64,000 bases of DNA, taken from IMG/VR virus record IMGVR_UViG_3300033146_004128, positions 1 to 64,000 of that record. One strand, 5' to 3'. Each line of letters opens with the position of its first letter. Positions within the stretch are counted from its first letter, which is position 1. The notes beneath the pieces are model-generated. The model was not told where the DNA came from. It worked only from the letters and a program-made list of their open reading frames with translations, and searched no databases. Below, piece after piece: positions 1-7,941 of the stretch. Both the position numbers and the translations under genes were made by a program. The DNA comes from a virus.

Positions 1-1
1 A

Positions 2-283
2 CAGTTTGACAAGATCACAGCACAGAGGAAAGTAAGCGAGCCTGTAGTACCTATCCGCACAAGAGCCCTCAAGGAGTTCGGACTTGGTAAAGTATTCTTT
101 GCGTTTAAGGATACCAGCTCGGATACTAAAATACATGCCTGCCTATTTGGAGACTATGGGTCACTGTATGATTACAATAGGAACAAGTATATAGACAAGG
201 TTACTGCAGATAAGGTATGGAAGTACATCGAGAAAAACTTTGACGAAATAGTCGAGAACTTTAAAAGCGGGAAGGTTAAGTGA
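2..283 (+). CDS. Hypothetical protein, 3' part only
   Basis: The open frame enters from the left edge and stops at TGA 281-283; about 93 residues are visible. The visible part is mixed charge, with aromatic residues in the middle and a lysine-rich tail. I do not recognise it. The helicase gene begins inside its last codon, so the two are probably co-transcribed and translationally coupled. Confidence 0.7.
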   Translation, partial: QFDKITAQRKVSEPVVPIRTRALKEFGLGKVFFAFKDTSSDTKIHACLFGDYGSLYDYNRNKYIDKVTADKVWKYIEKNFDEIVENFKSGKVK

Positions 284-1620
284 TGGTAAGCATGAACACA
301 ATAAACGCAGAGAAGAGTATATGCTCCTCTCTTATGTTTAAGAACGCAGATGCAGAAGCATTGCTAGGCGTGCTTCTACCGGACCATTTCTTCGATGAAA
401 CGTGCCGGTCCATATACGAGCTTGCCTTAGAGGCATATTTGACTAGAGGCCCATTCTCAGACGCTTTTGTGTTGTCAAAGATAAAAAACAAAGAGCAAGA
501 GATATTAGACATATCTTTTATGAGTCCTGTCGGAAGGGACACACTTGTACTGCTGGCTGATAATATAATATCAGCGTACAACAATAGGAGCATGCTTGTA
601 AAGCTTGAGGAAGTTAAGAAAGCTGTAATGGAGGGTAGAGATTATTCTCTTGAAGATCTAAAGAAAAATACCGTACATGCTGAAGTCAACATAAGAGGCA
701 ATAAAGATATTATCAAAGTCATGCAGTCTAGGATTGACAATCCTGTAAATGATCACGGTACAGGACTTGAGGAAGTAGATAGGTATCTTAATCTTGAGCC
801 AGGAAACCTAATTGTGATAGCTGCGAGGCCAAGTATGGGTAAAACAGGTCTTGTTGCAACTATCATATGGCACCTGCTAAACAATACAGAGGGTAGCCTA
901 TTCTTCTCCCTAGAGATGCCGTCAGAAGCTATCATGATGAGAATGCTTGCAAACGAATCAGGAGAGAATCTTGGCGACATAAGACACAACAAAATAGTTG
1001 ATTATTCAGAATACTCAAAGACAATAGATAGATTATCCAAATCATCGGATTTTGTGCTCATAGATGATGCTATGGATCATGTAGGTATATACAACACTGC
1101 TATGTCCCTCATACGAAAAAGACCTAATATTAAAAATATATTTATAGATCACCTGACATACATAAAGGATCCAGGCGGATATGCAAATAACCACCTGAGA
1201 ATAGGTGATATAACCAAGACTCTTAAGAGACTCGCAAAAGAGCTAGGTGTAAAAGTATGGCTGTTGTCTCAGCTAAGCAGAGGAATAGAGTCAAGACCGA
1301 ACAAAAGACCTCAGTTGTCTGACATGAGGGAGTCAGGATCGATAGAGGAAGATGCTGACGTTATTCTTGGAATATATAGAGAGTCATACTATACATCAAG
1401 AGAGACAGCAGAAAGGGAATTGCCAATTAACGAAGTAGAGATACTTGTCCTTAAAAATAGGGACGGAGAAGTTGGTGGCGCAAAGACAATGTTTGTTGGC
1501 CCACAAGTCAAGTTTACAGACAGTGGTAATGGGCACCACGGAGCTGCAGAGGTTGTTGAGTATGAATATGTGGAGAGCGACATAGATACAGGTTCTATAT
1601 CTATGCCTGCGATTGACTAG
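283..1620 (+). CDS. dnaB: Replicative DNA helicase, DnaB family
   Basis: Hexameric 5'-3' helicase that unwinds the replication fork and recruits primase. The RecA-like motor domain is clear: Walker A RPSMGKT (Lys187), a Walker B strand ending FIDHLTYI, the ESGSIEEDADVI segment and a late KNRDGEVG arginine-finger loop, all in DnaB order. At 445 residues it matches the family length. The first ~100 residues are the diverged N-terminal domain. ATG 283 is preferred because GGGAAGG lies seven bases upstream; GTG 280 and ATG 292 are alternatives. No separate helicase loader is recognisable, though the next gene could be one. Confidence 0.95.
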   Translation: MVSMNTINAEKSICSSLMFKNADAEALLGVLLPDHFFDETCRSIYELALEAYLTRGPFSDAFVLSKIKNKEQEILDISFMSPVGRDTLVLLADNIISAYNNRSMLVKLEEVKKAVMEGRDYSLEDLKKNTVHAEVNIRGNKDIIKVMQSRIDNPVNDHGTGLEEVDRYLNLEPGNLIVIAARPSMGKTGLVATIIWHLLNNTEGSLFFSLEMPSEAIMMRMLANESGENLGDIRHNKIVDYSEYSKTIDRLSKSSDFVLIDDAMDHVGIYNTAMSLIRKRPNIKNIFIDHLTYIKDPGGYANNHLRIGDITKTLKRLAKELGVKVWLLSQLSRGIESRPNKRPQLSDMRESGSIEEDADVILGIYRESYYTSRETAERELPINEVEILVLKNRDGEVGGAKTMFVGPQVKFTDSGNGHHGAAEVVEYEYVESDIDTGSISMPAID

Positions 1621-1622
1621 GT

Positions 1623-2069
1623 ATGAATTTATCATATTATGTCCCAAGCCACAGAGTCGCTGAGTTCAAAGAATACTTGGCATCAAAGGGTTACTCTGGT
1701 GAGAGCATATCTGAAGATAACATAAGAGAGTGTGCTTCGTGTTTTATATATGGTGATGAGAAGAAAGAAGTCTCAGAAGTAAGCGAAGTCAAAAAAGAGA
1801 AAAGTGAACAGGAGGTTTTCGGTGAAGTAATTAAGTCAAAATTTAGTAATATAGTGTGGGATGATGTAGATGAAGTTGTCTGGATGCCAGCAGTAACGAA
1901 AGATACATCTGACAGCGTTTTCTCTATAGAGCTTTGGTCATTAGGAAGCGTGGTAAAGAGATTAGTTCTTAGGAACAAAGACAAATCATTGAGGTTTCTG
2001 GCATACCTTAGTGGAATTTTTATAAAGGAGATAGATGAAAACGGTCAACGGAATATCCATAGTAGGTAA
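1623..2069 (+). CDS. Hypothetical protein downstream of dnaB
   Basis: A 148-residue protein starting two bases after the helicase stop. It has a short aromatic N-terminal part, a Lys/Glu/Ser-rich linker around residues 38-62, and a hydrophobic, strand-rich C-terminal half. I do not recognise the family. Its place directly after dnaB makes a helicase-associated role (loader or modulator) possible, but nothing in the sequence proves this. Confidence 0.75.
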   Translation: MNLSYYVPSHRVAEFKEYLASKGYSGESISEDNIRECASCFIYGDEKKEVSEVSEVKKEKSEQEVFGEVIKSKFSNIVWDDVDEVVWMPAVTKDTSDSVFSIELWSLGSVVKRLVLRNKDKSLRFLAYLSGIFIKEIDENGQRNIHSR

Positions 2070-2247
2070 AACTTTTGGAGATATAGGTGCAGAGATGTCT
2101 GCTGTAACAGGAACAACTGGTGAAAAGCCAAAATATATAGTTGTAGATATTGATCAGCATGAAGAAATGTTAGGTATGGATAATGTTAAAATTAAACAGG
2201 GTAGAGTTCTAAAATACAAAGGAATGAGCGTCGTAGTGACGCTCTAG
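2035..2247 (+). CDS. Hypothetical small protein
   Basis: 70 residues, overlapping the previous gene by 35 bases in another frame, with AAGGAG at 2025-2030 correctly placed before ATG 2035. It is predicted to be largely beta strand, with no recognisable motif. It is the last gene before a convergent minus-strand gene, and its end carries a stem-loop. Confidence 0.75.
   Translation: MKTVNGISIVGKTFGDIGAEMSAVTGTTGEKPKYIVVDIDQHEEMLGMDNVKIKQGRVLKYKGMSVVVTL
2226..2244. terminator. Stem-loop between convergent genes
   Basis: A perfect 7-bp stem, GAGCGTC (2226-2232) with GACGCTC (2238-2244), closes a five-base loop. It sits at the very end of the plus gene and just before the end of the minus-strand HU-like gene, where a bidirectional terminator would be expected. 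There is no good T-tract on either side, so termination is inferred from position. Confidence 0.4.
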
Positions 2248-2250
2248 TCC

Positions 2251-2508
2251 TTAGTTTACTGCTTTGGAGAAACCTGCTCCAGCTTTGAATCGAATAATGT
2301 TTTTATCGATCTTGTATTCTTTCCCGTGTAGCTTACTTGTTCTTTTGAACGGCTTCACTGTGAATGATCCGAAGTTGATGATAGACAGGCTACCATTCTC
2401 TGAAGTAACTTTCTCTATTGAACCAGTTACAGATTTTACAATCTTTGATGCTTCTGTCTTGGTAACTCCAAGATCAGCAGCAACTACATCTACTAAACGT
2501 GTACTCAT
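2251..2508 (-). CDS. HU/IHF-family DNA-binding protein
   Basis: Small dimeric DNA-bending protein, 85 residues, close to the usual 90. The helical N-terminal half (VAADLGVTKTEASKIV) is followed by the NFGSFTVKPFKR turn and the beta arm, ending in IRFKAGAGFSKAVN, which matches the family's closing PGKALKDAVN-type segment. It probably compacts phage DNA or helps at the origin or in packaging. It is the only minus-strand gene in the first 57 kb and has its own extended -10 promoter, so it can be expressed independently of the replication operon. Confidence 0.93.
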   Translation of the reverse strand: MSTRLVDVVAADLGVTKTEASKIVKSVTGSIEKVTSENGSLSIINFGSFTVKPFKRTSKLHGKEYKIDKNIIRFKAGAGFSKAVN

Positions 2509-2543
2509 GTTATGTCCTTGCTTTGATTTTTTATAGCAAGGTA

Positions 2544-2552
2544 ATTATACCA
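2544..2552 (-). promoter_or_regulatory. Extended -10 promoter for the HU-like gene
   Basis: Read on the minus strand the bases are TGG-TATAAT, a perfect -10 hexamer with the TGN extension, about 36 bases upstream of the HU start. No -35 resembling TTGACA is present at 16-18 bases. The same TGN-TATAAT form recurs at other isolated genes in the window. Confidence 0.75.
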
Positions 2553-2575
2553 CAAAACCCCTAAAGGAGGGAATT

Positions 2576-3031
2576 ATGAGTTATTTATATAAGCTCGCAA
2601 CACAAAATACAAAAATATCAAAGGTTAATCCAGATGCAATCGTAAAAGATACATCCGGTTTTATGAAGGCAATAATCGATTCAATAAGTGAAGGTGATAT
2701 GATCACCTCTGCTATCAACTTCTATGGTCTAGCACACTACGCAAGAAGAGTGTATATTGGAAAAAACACATATCCAAATACCATAGAAGATGCAAGAGAT
2801 TTTGCAGACGCCACAGAGTATTACACAGAGACACTAAAAGAAGCGTCAACAATGATACATGCTATGCTCATGGAAAAATACGGCAGCCTTATTCCGGCAG
2901 ACATAATGCAGGCAGTCGCTACATATGCGTCGGAGGAGAAGAAATTGTCAGAGAAGAAGATTGTGAAACACATAGAATCACTTATTCCTTCTCCCAGAGT
3001 CAAAACAAATGACAAGAGAGGAAGAAAATGA
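2576..3031 (+). CDS. Hypothetical helical protein upstream of nrdA
   Basis: 151 residues after a strong AAAGGAGGG ribosome-binding site. The sequence looks almost entirely alpha-helical with a basic tail (DKRGRK). It overlaps the start of nrdA by four bases (ATGA), so translation is coupled to the reductase. I do not recognise the family; an accessory role to ribonucleotide reductase is only a guess from position. Confidence 0.8.
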   Translation: MSYLYKLATQNTKISKVNPDAIVKDTSGFMKAIIDSISEGDMITSAINFYGLAHYARRVYIGKNTYPNTIEDARDFADATEYYTETLKEASTMIHAMLMEKYGSLIPADIMQAVATYASEEKKLSEKKIVKHIESLIPSPRVKTNDKRGRK

Positions 3032-5628
3032 AGATAAAAGTAAAAAAGAAAAACGGATCCACTCAACCGTACAATAGAGAAAAGGTTATCGAGACTCTCG
3101 GATTCTCATCGGACAATACTCTCACAGATAATGAGATAGAGAGTTTTATTGAAGCAGTAGAGAGCAGAGTGTACGACGGTGTAACCACTGCTGACATACA
3201 AGTAATGCTTATAGATCATGCAAAAAAAGTGGGTTCAGAGAAGAACAACAAAGAGATACTTGAAGTGTCAAATCAGTTGATCATGAACGACTTGCACCAT
3301 ATAGCAAAGAGACCTTTTGAGAAGGTAGCTAGGATTACTCAAGTAACTAAGCGAAGTGGATATAAAGCACCAATGGATCTATCAAAGCTTGTCGACAAAG
3401 CAAAGGATGCAGTAAAAGGTCTTAGCGGAGTTAGCGCATCAGAACTTGTTATCGATAGTCATATATCATGGAAGGAAGGTATTACCACTGAAGAATTGCA
3501 GGAGGCAATGGTCAGAACAGCAGTAGATAAAATATCTGAACCTGCAGCAAACTGGACGTATGTTGCAGCAAGACTTGCGCTAGATGGAATCTACCATAGG
3601 GTAGGAAAAATATTCGGGAGCAAAAAAGGAGAACCGTATGTTCATATGAAAAAGTACATAGAGTTCGCATTGACAACCGGAAAGTATCATAGGGAATTTT
3701 ACAAGAAGTACGATCTTGACGATCTTGACAGCTATATAAAGCCAGAAAGAGATATGCAATTTACATATCTTGGTATCAAGACACTCATGGACAGATATGC
3801 CTTGAAGACAAGCGATGAGAAGGTTATTGAACTGCCACAACATATGTTTATGGCAATCGCAATGTTTCTTGCGCAGAATGAAACAAATAGACAATACTGG
3901 GCCAAAAAGTTCTATGACATCCTAAGCCTGTTTGAGGTTATGGCTGCAACACCAACACTATCCAATGCTAGACTTGCCCATCATCAATTATCTAGCTGCT
4001 TTGTTGGATCAAATGATGACTCGCTACTTGGTATCTTTGATGGATACAAAGAGAAAGCATCCTTGTCTAAGCTTGGTGGTGGAGTTGGATGGGACTGGAG
4101 TCAGGTGCGTGCATATGATAGCTCTATTGCATCATATGAAGGAGTTGCCAAGGGGCTTAGACCGTTCCTTAAGATTGATAATGATATTGCTCTAGCAGTA
4201 GATCAGCTTGGTACACGAAATGGTGCGTTCGCAGAGTATGTCCCTGACTGGCACATGGATGTACTTAACCTTATTAAGATGAGAGATAATGGTGGAGAAG
4301 AGAGACATAGAGCACAAGATATATTCCCTGCCGTGTGGTATAGTGACGAGTTTATGCGTCGTGAAGCTGCGGATGAAATGTGGACTCTGTTTGACCCGTA
4401 TGATGTGCCACATCTAAATGAGGTATACGGTGATGAGTTTACTCGTCTATATCTTGAAGCAGAGAAGAATCCGAATATACGCAAGGAAAAAATAAGAGCA
4501 AGAGAGCTGCAGATGGAAATCATGCAGTCAGCGTATAAGCACGGTGTACCGTTTGCTGGGTTCAAGGATACTGCGAACAGGGATAATAAAAATAAGCATG
4601 TCGGAATGATACGATCATCAAACCTCTGTACGGAGATCTTCCAGGTAACAGAGCCAGAAAGAGATATGTATGATATTCTAATGAGAGATCCGGATGGTGG
4701 AGAAGACCCTGTAATAATCACGATGTCAGCGTTCGAGACTATTGTTACAGAAAATGGCACAAAGAGAATCAAATACGTAGAAGAAGGTGATGTCATCGAT
4801 GGCATGGTTGTGTATGCTATTGTGCAGAGTAGATCAGAAGGGAAGACGGCTATATGTAACCTTGCATCTGCGAACCTATCTAGACTTACTCATCTAAGTA
4901 AAGAAGACTTCTTTGAAAAGGTTTATGTTGCTACAAGGATGCTAGACAACGTTATAGACGTTAACCTGTACCCGTCAGACAAGATACGCAACACAGCAAT
5001 CGCATCAAGAGCTATTGGACTTGGAGCAATGGGTGAAGCAGAAGATATTGCGAACAGAAGAATCCATTATGGATCAGAAGAGCACATTGAGTATATTGAG
5101 AAATATTACGGATGGCTACAAGAGGCAGCAATAATCGCATCAGAAAAGCTGGCAGAAGAGAAAGGTGCATATCCTGAGTGGGAAGGATCAGAGTGGGAAA
5201 ATCCTATGCGTAATGGATATCTTATGGCCATTGCTCCAACAAGCTCAATCTCTATACTTACAGGTACAACATCATGCTTTGAGGCTGTGTTTAAAAGATC
5301 ATGGTTTGAGGAGAATCTGTCAGGCATGACTCCGGTAACAGCTCCTAACCTAAACACAGAGAACTATGCGTTCTATGTATCTGCATATGACATTCCACAG
5401 GATGTATCAATAGAGACTCATGCCGTAAGAACTAAGTTCTTTGATCAAGGAGGATCATTTAACTTTTTCGTAAAACCGTCAGACGATGTAGATATCAAAT
5501 ATCTTGCAGAACTGTATAGGCTAGCATGGATGTCTGGTCTTAAGTCAGTATACTATGTGCGATCAAATGCACCAGAAGAAGAGGCACAAGCTATTGACCG
5601 TAGCTTTGAATGTGCCGGATGTCAATAG
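3028..5628 (+). CDS. nrdA: Class Ia ribonucleoside-diphosphate reductase, large (alpha) subunit
   Basis: Reduces NDPs to dNDPs together with NrdB. At 866 residues it is about 100 longer than the E. coli enzyme. It has two ATP-cone-like regions in tandem (about residues 1-88 and 103-185), where E. coli has one. Catalytic residues are present: Cys324 (SSCFVG), SNLCTEI with Cys534, Cys610 (AICNLASANL), the Tyr-Tyr pair in SVYYVRS, and the C-terminal ECAGCQ that takes electrons from thioredoxin or glutaredoxin. Between Cys534 and Cys610 lie 75 residues instead of about 22 in E. coli. I recall similar inserts in Campylobacter/Helicobacter-type enzymes. The start is coupled to the upstream gene. 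Confidence 0.95.
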   Translation: MKIKVKKKNGSTQPYNREKVIETLGFSSDNTLTDNEIESFIEAVESRVYDGVTTADIQVMLIDHAKKVGSEKNNKEILEVSNQLIMNDLHHIAKRPFEKVARITQVTKRSGYKAPMDLSKLVDKAKDAVKGLSGVSASELVIDSHISWKEGITTEELQEAMVRTAVDKISEPAANWTYVAARLALDGIYHRVGKIFGSKKGEPYVHMKKYIEFALTTGKYHREFYKKYDLDDLDSYIKPERDMQFTYLGIKTLMDRYALKTSDEKVIELPQHMFMAIAMFLAQNETNRQYWAKKFYDILSLFEVMAATPTLSNARLAHHQLSSCFVGSNDDSLLGIFDGYKEKASLSKLGGGVGWDWSQVRAYDSSIASYEGVAKGLRPFLKIDNDIALAVDQLGTRNGAFAEYVPDWHMDVLNLIKMRDNGGEERHRAQDIFPAVWYSDEFMRREAADEMWTLFDPYDVPHLNEVYGDEFTRLYLEAEKNPNIRKEKIRARELQMEIMQSAYKHGVPFAGFKDTANRDNKNKHVGMIRSSNLCTEIFQVTEPERDMYDILMRDPDGGEDPVIITMSAFETIVTENGTKRIKYVEEGDVIDGMVVYAIVQSRSEGKTAICNLASANLSRLTHLSKEDFFEKVYVATRMLDNVIDVNLYPSDKIRNTAIASRAIGLGAMGEAEDIANRRIHYGSEEHIEYIEKYYGWLQEAAIIASEKLAEEKGAYPEWEGSEWENPMRNGYLMAIAPTSSISILTGTTSCFEAVFKRSWFEENLSGMTPVTAPNLNTENYAFYVSAYDIPQDVSIETHAVRTKFFDQGGSFNFFVKPSDDVDIKYLAELYRLAWMSGLKSVYYVRSNAPEEEAQAIDRSFECAGCQ

Positions 5629-5639
5629 GAGGAAAATTG

Positions 5640-6728
5640 ATGAACAAAAAATATAACACTTGCGATGAAAAAAAGGTGACTCTAGACACTGTTGTCTATG
5701 AGGCTCCACTGTTTAATCCGAACCCACTGCAGCACTCATCTGAAGCTGCACCAATGGGTTCAAACGTTGATGGGATAATTGACCCAACAAACAGCAGACA
5801 CCAATGGGCTCAGAATTTATACTCTGTGATGAGAGGTAATGACTGGGGGCCAGAAGAGGTAGATATGTCAAGTGATGGCATTGAGTACCTGAAACTAGAC
5901 CTGGTAGAAAGAACTGCATACGACAAGGCGATAGCCGCACTAATCTTTAACGATAGTGCACAGACAAGAAACCTTGCAGGAAGCATGCTTCCATTTGTTA
6001 CAGATGGTAATATTGTAACGTGTATGTCTAGGCAGATTGCAGATGAGGCATTACACTCAGTATCATATGATGTGATGCTGAAAGATGTATCTCCAAACCG
6101 AGAAGAGATATATAAAATGTATCTAACAGATCCTGTTCTCCAGAAGAGAGACTTGTATCTTGAGGATATGTATGCTGATCTTGCATACTCCAATCATGAA
6201 GGAGTAACGATAAGACAGCTCATTAGGGCAATCATTGCGAACAACATACTTGAAGGCATAATGTTCTATGCAGGGTTTATTTACTTTTGGTTCCTTGGTG
6301 AAAGGATGAAGGGGTCAGCACAGATGATATCATTTATCGCTCGTGATGAACGTACTCATGTATTGCTGTTCCGTCAGATAATGACAAGCATGATGAAGTC
6401 GTACCCTGCAGTATCAAAGTTTGAAGTAGAGAAGATTGCTAGGGAAATGGTGATGGATAGCATTGAGCTTGAAATTGAGTGGCTACATTATATTACAGAA
6501 GGAAAAATTGCAGAGTTCAATGATGCAACCATCTCTAGATATATTCATGGAAAGGGTGATGAACTTATGGCAGGAATGGGGTTCAGTACAATATACAATG
6601 ACCCTGCGAGTCCGCTAATAGCATACGAGAAAAAGTATGACAACCCAAATAAGATCAAGTCGAACTTTTTCGAGTCTCGACCTAAAACATATACAGCTAC
6701 AAGACTATCGTCTGATGGCTACCTATAA
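5640..6728 (+). CDS. nrdB: Class Ia ribonucleotide reductase, small (beta) subunit
   Basis: Supplies the tyrosyl radical to NrdA. 362 residues from ATG 5640, which follows AGGAGG by seven bases; an in-frame GTG 30 bases upstream has no such site. Ligands for the di-iron centre are visible in order: Asp in FNDSAQTRN, Glu and His in DEALHSVSY, Glu in NNILEGIMF, Glu and His in ARDERTH. Tyr143 in HSVSY is the radical tyrosine, so this is a true radical-bearing Ia type and not a Tyr-less Ic form. It follows nrdA by 11 bases. Confidence 0.96.
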   Translation: MNKKYNTCDEKKVTLDTVVYEAPLFNPNPLQHSSEAAPMGSNVDGIIDPTNSRHQWAQNLYSVMRGNDWGPEEVDMSSDGIEYLKLDLVERTAYDKAIAALIFNDSAQTRNLAGSMLPFVTDGNIVTCMSRQIADEALHSVSYDVMLKDVSPNREEIYKMYLTDPVLQKRDLYLEDMYADLAYSNHEGVTIRQLIRAIIANNILEGIMFYAGFIYFWFLGERMKGSAQMISFIARDERTHVLLFRQIMTSMMKSYPAVSKFEVEKIAREMVMDSIELEIEWLHYITEGKIAEFNDATISRYIHGKGDELMAGMGFSTIYNDPASPLIAYEKKYDNPNKIKSNFFESRPKTYTATRLSSDGYL

Positions 6729-6738
6729 GGAGAATAAA

Positions 6739-7179
6739 ATGAGTGATTTTACAACAGTACCGGACAACAAAACAGAGGGTATCATTAGATACAAAGGCAG
6801 AAAATGTGGTGTATATACACTTGGAAAAGATGAAGTTGAGGTAGACATTTCAACTGCAACAGGACAGAATGCGTGGGAGAATGAATTTGGTGAAGATAAA
6901 GAAAAGATCAATGCCTTCTTTAATGTACAGGATACCACTGAAGATGTTCAGACTGCACCACCGGTTGACGAACCAACTGCTGAAGTAGATGATGTTGATG
7001 AAGAAAAACTGTGGAGGGATGATCTGCTGAGACGTGCCGGAGATGACAATATAGCAACTGTATTGAAAAATGGTAACGGAAGGATCTACGAGGGACCACC
7101 AACAGAAGAGAATATTAAGGAGGTTCTTGCCCTAGAAGATGTTGCAGAGGTGCTCAATGCCAACAGTCAAGGTAATTAG
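6739..7179 (+). CDS. Hypothetical acidic protein
   Basis: 146 residues from ATG 6739, preceded by AAGGAG. The middle (about residues 65-95) is a Pro/Asp/Glu-rich, probably disordered linker between two small folded parts. No family is recognised. It overlaps the next gene by 23 bases. Confidence 0.8.
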   Translation: MSDFTTVPDNKTEGIIRYKGRKCGVYTLGKDEVEVDISTATGQNAWENEFGEDKEKINAFFNVQDTTEDVQTAPPVDEPTAEVDDVDEEKLWRDDLLRRAGDDNIATVLKNGNGRIYEGPPTEENIKEVLALEDVAEVLNANSQGN

Positions 7180-7546
7180 TAGTAATGGTCTTGTAGGAAT
7201 AGAGTACAATGGGGAGAAGCTGTTTAACCTGTGTCCGCATGTGGTAAAAGTTATGCTGTCAGAGAAAGACAATGAGATAGCAATTATACCGCAAAGTGGA
7301 ATGGTGGCAAGAATAAATAAGCTACCCCCTGACATGGAAAAACATGCAGGACTAAGTATATCCAGAGAGGTATATGGAGAAGTGTATGGAATCCCGGATC
7401 CGATAGACAATGCTCTTTTTATCGTGTCTGGTCCGGTAATAAACATGTTAAACGACTCACGCAATGATGTTGTTGCCATAGGAAGGCAACTAAGAAATGA
7501 TAACGGAGACTCGGTCTCAGCAATGGGACTTAGGAGACAATTTTAA
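7157..7546 (+). CDS. Conserved phage protein of unknown function
   Basis: 129 residues from ATG 7157, which has GAGGT upstream; ATG 7139 in the same frame lacks a site. The C-terminal part has the pattern hydrophobic-S-x-P-V (FIVSGPVINML), then D-V-V-A-I-G, then R-N-D-N-G-D. This resembles a small protein common in tailed-phage early regions that carries no assigned function. Family resemblance is from memory. Confidence 0.8.
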   Translation: MPTVKVISSNGLVGIEYNGEKLFNLCPHVVKVMLSEKDNEIAIIPQSGMVARINKLPPDMEKHAGLSISREVYGEVYGIPDPIDNALFIVSGPVINMLNDSRNDVVAIGRQLRNDNGDSVSAMGLRRQF

Positions 7547-7558
7547 ATAGGAGGGAAT

Positions 7559-7729
7559 ATGATATATGTATCAAGCGCAATGTTTATATGGTACCTTACT
7601 GTAACTATCGCTACGATATATGGGATGGCAGTAGAACAGAAGGCAAATAAATTTGATGTTGATGTAGGTTTTATTATCGGACCCTTACTTACCTTTTGTG
7701 CAGCTTTTATTATGGTTAAGAGTTTCTAA
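7559..7729 (+). CDS. Small membrane protein, two predicted TM helices
   Basis: A 56-residue frame after AGGAGGG. It has two hydrophobic stretches (about residues 6-23 and 37-53) separated by a short polar loop (EQKANKFD), so both ends should face the same side of the inner membrane. The stop overlaps the next start (TAATG). No family is recognised. Confidence 0.7.
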   Translation: MIYVSSAMFIWYLTVTIATIYGMAVEQKANKFDVDVGFIIGPLLTFCAAFIMVKSF

Positions 7730-7923
7730 TGAAATACAGAGTAATGACAGCAAGAAACTCCATATCATTGACTATTGAGGAGGCTATTGTCGAGGCATCA
7801 TCGGAAGAAGATGCAAGGCAAAAAGTATTAAGCGGAGACTGCCTTGAAGTGGATATTATCGAGTGCTCTGATCTTTCAGAGTTATCTAATGAGATAGTAT
7901 CTGTCTTAAAAATAGAAGAGTAA
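7729..7923 (+). CDS. Small beta-alpha protein, DpnD/PcfM-like pattern
   Basis: 64 residues. It begins with a strand, has the segment IVEASSEEDARQKV (strand, then helix) and ends with acidic strands, the pattern of the DpnD/PcfM-type small domain that recurs in this window. Function unknown. Translation is coupled to the preceding membrane protein. Confidence 0.7.
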   Translation: MKYRVMTARNSISLTIEEAIVEASSEEDARQKVLSGDCLEVDIIECSDLSELSNEIVSVLKIEE

Positions 7924-7941
7924 GCATAAAAGGAGGCTGTG

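Noticed and set aside
2264-2536. Open frame opposite the HU-like gene.
   Set aside because: Shadow frame; the minus strand encodes a full HU/IHF protein with its own promoter.
4203-4805. 200-codon minus-strand frame inside nrdA.
   Set aside because: Shadow frame of a conserved catalytic gene.
4627-4857. Insert in NrdA considered as an intein or its remnant.
   Set aside because: No intein splice motifs (Cys/Ser start with His-Asn end) and no endonuclease blocks; it reads as an in-frame loop insertion.
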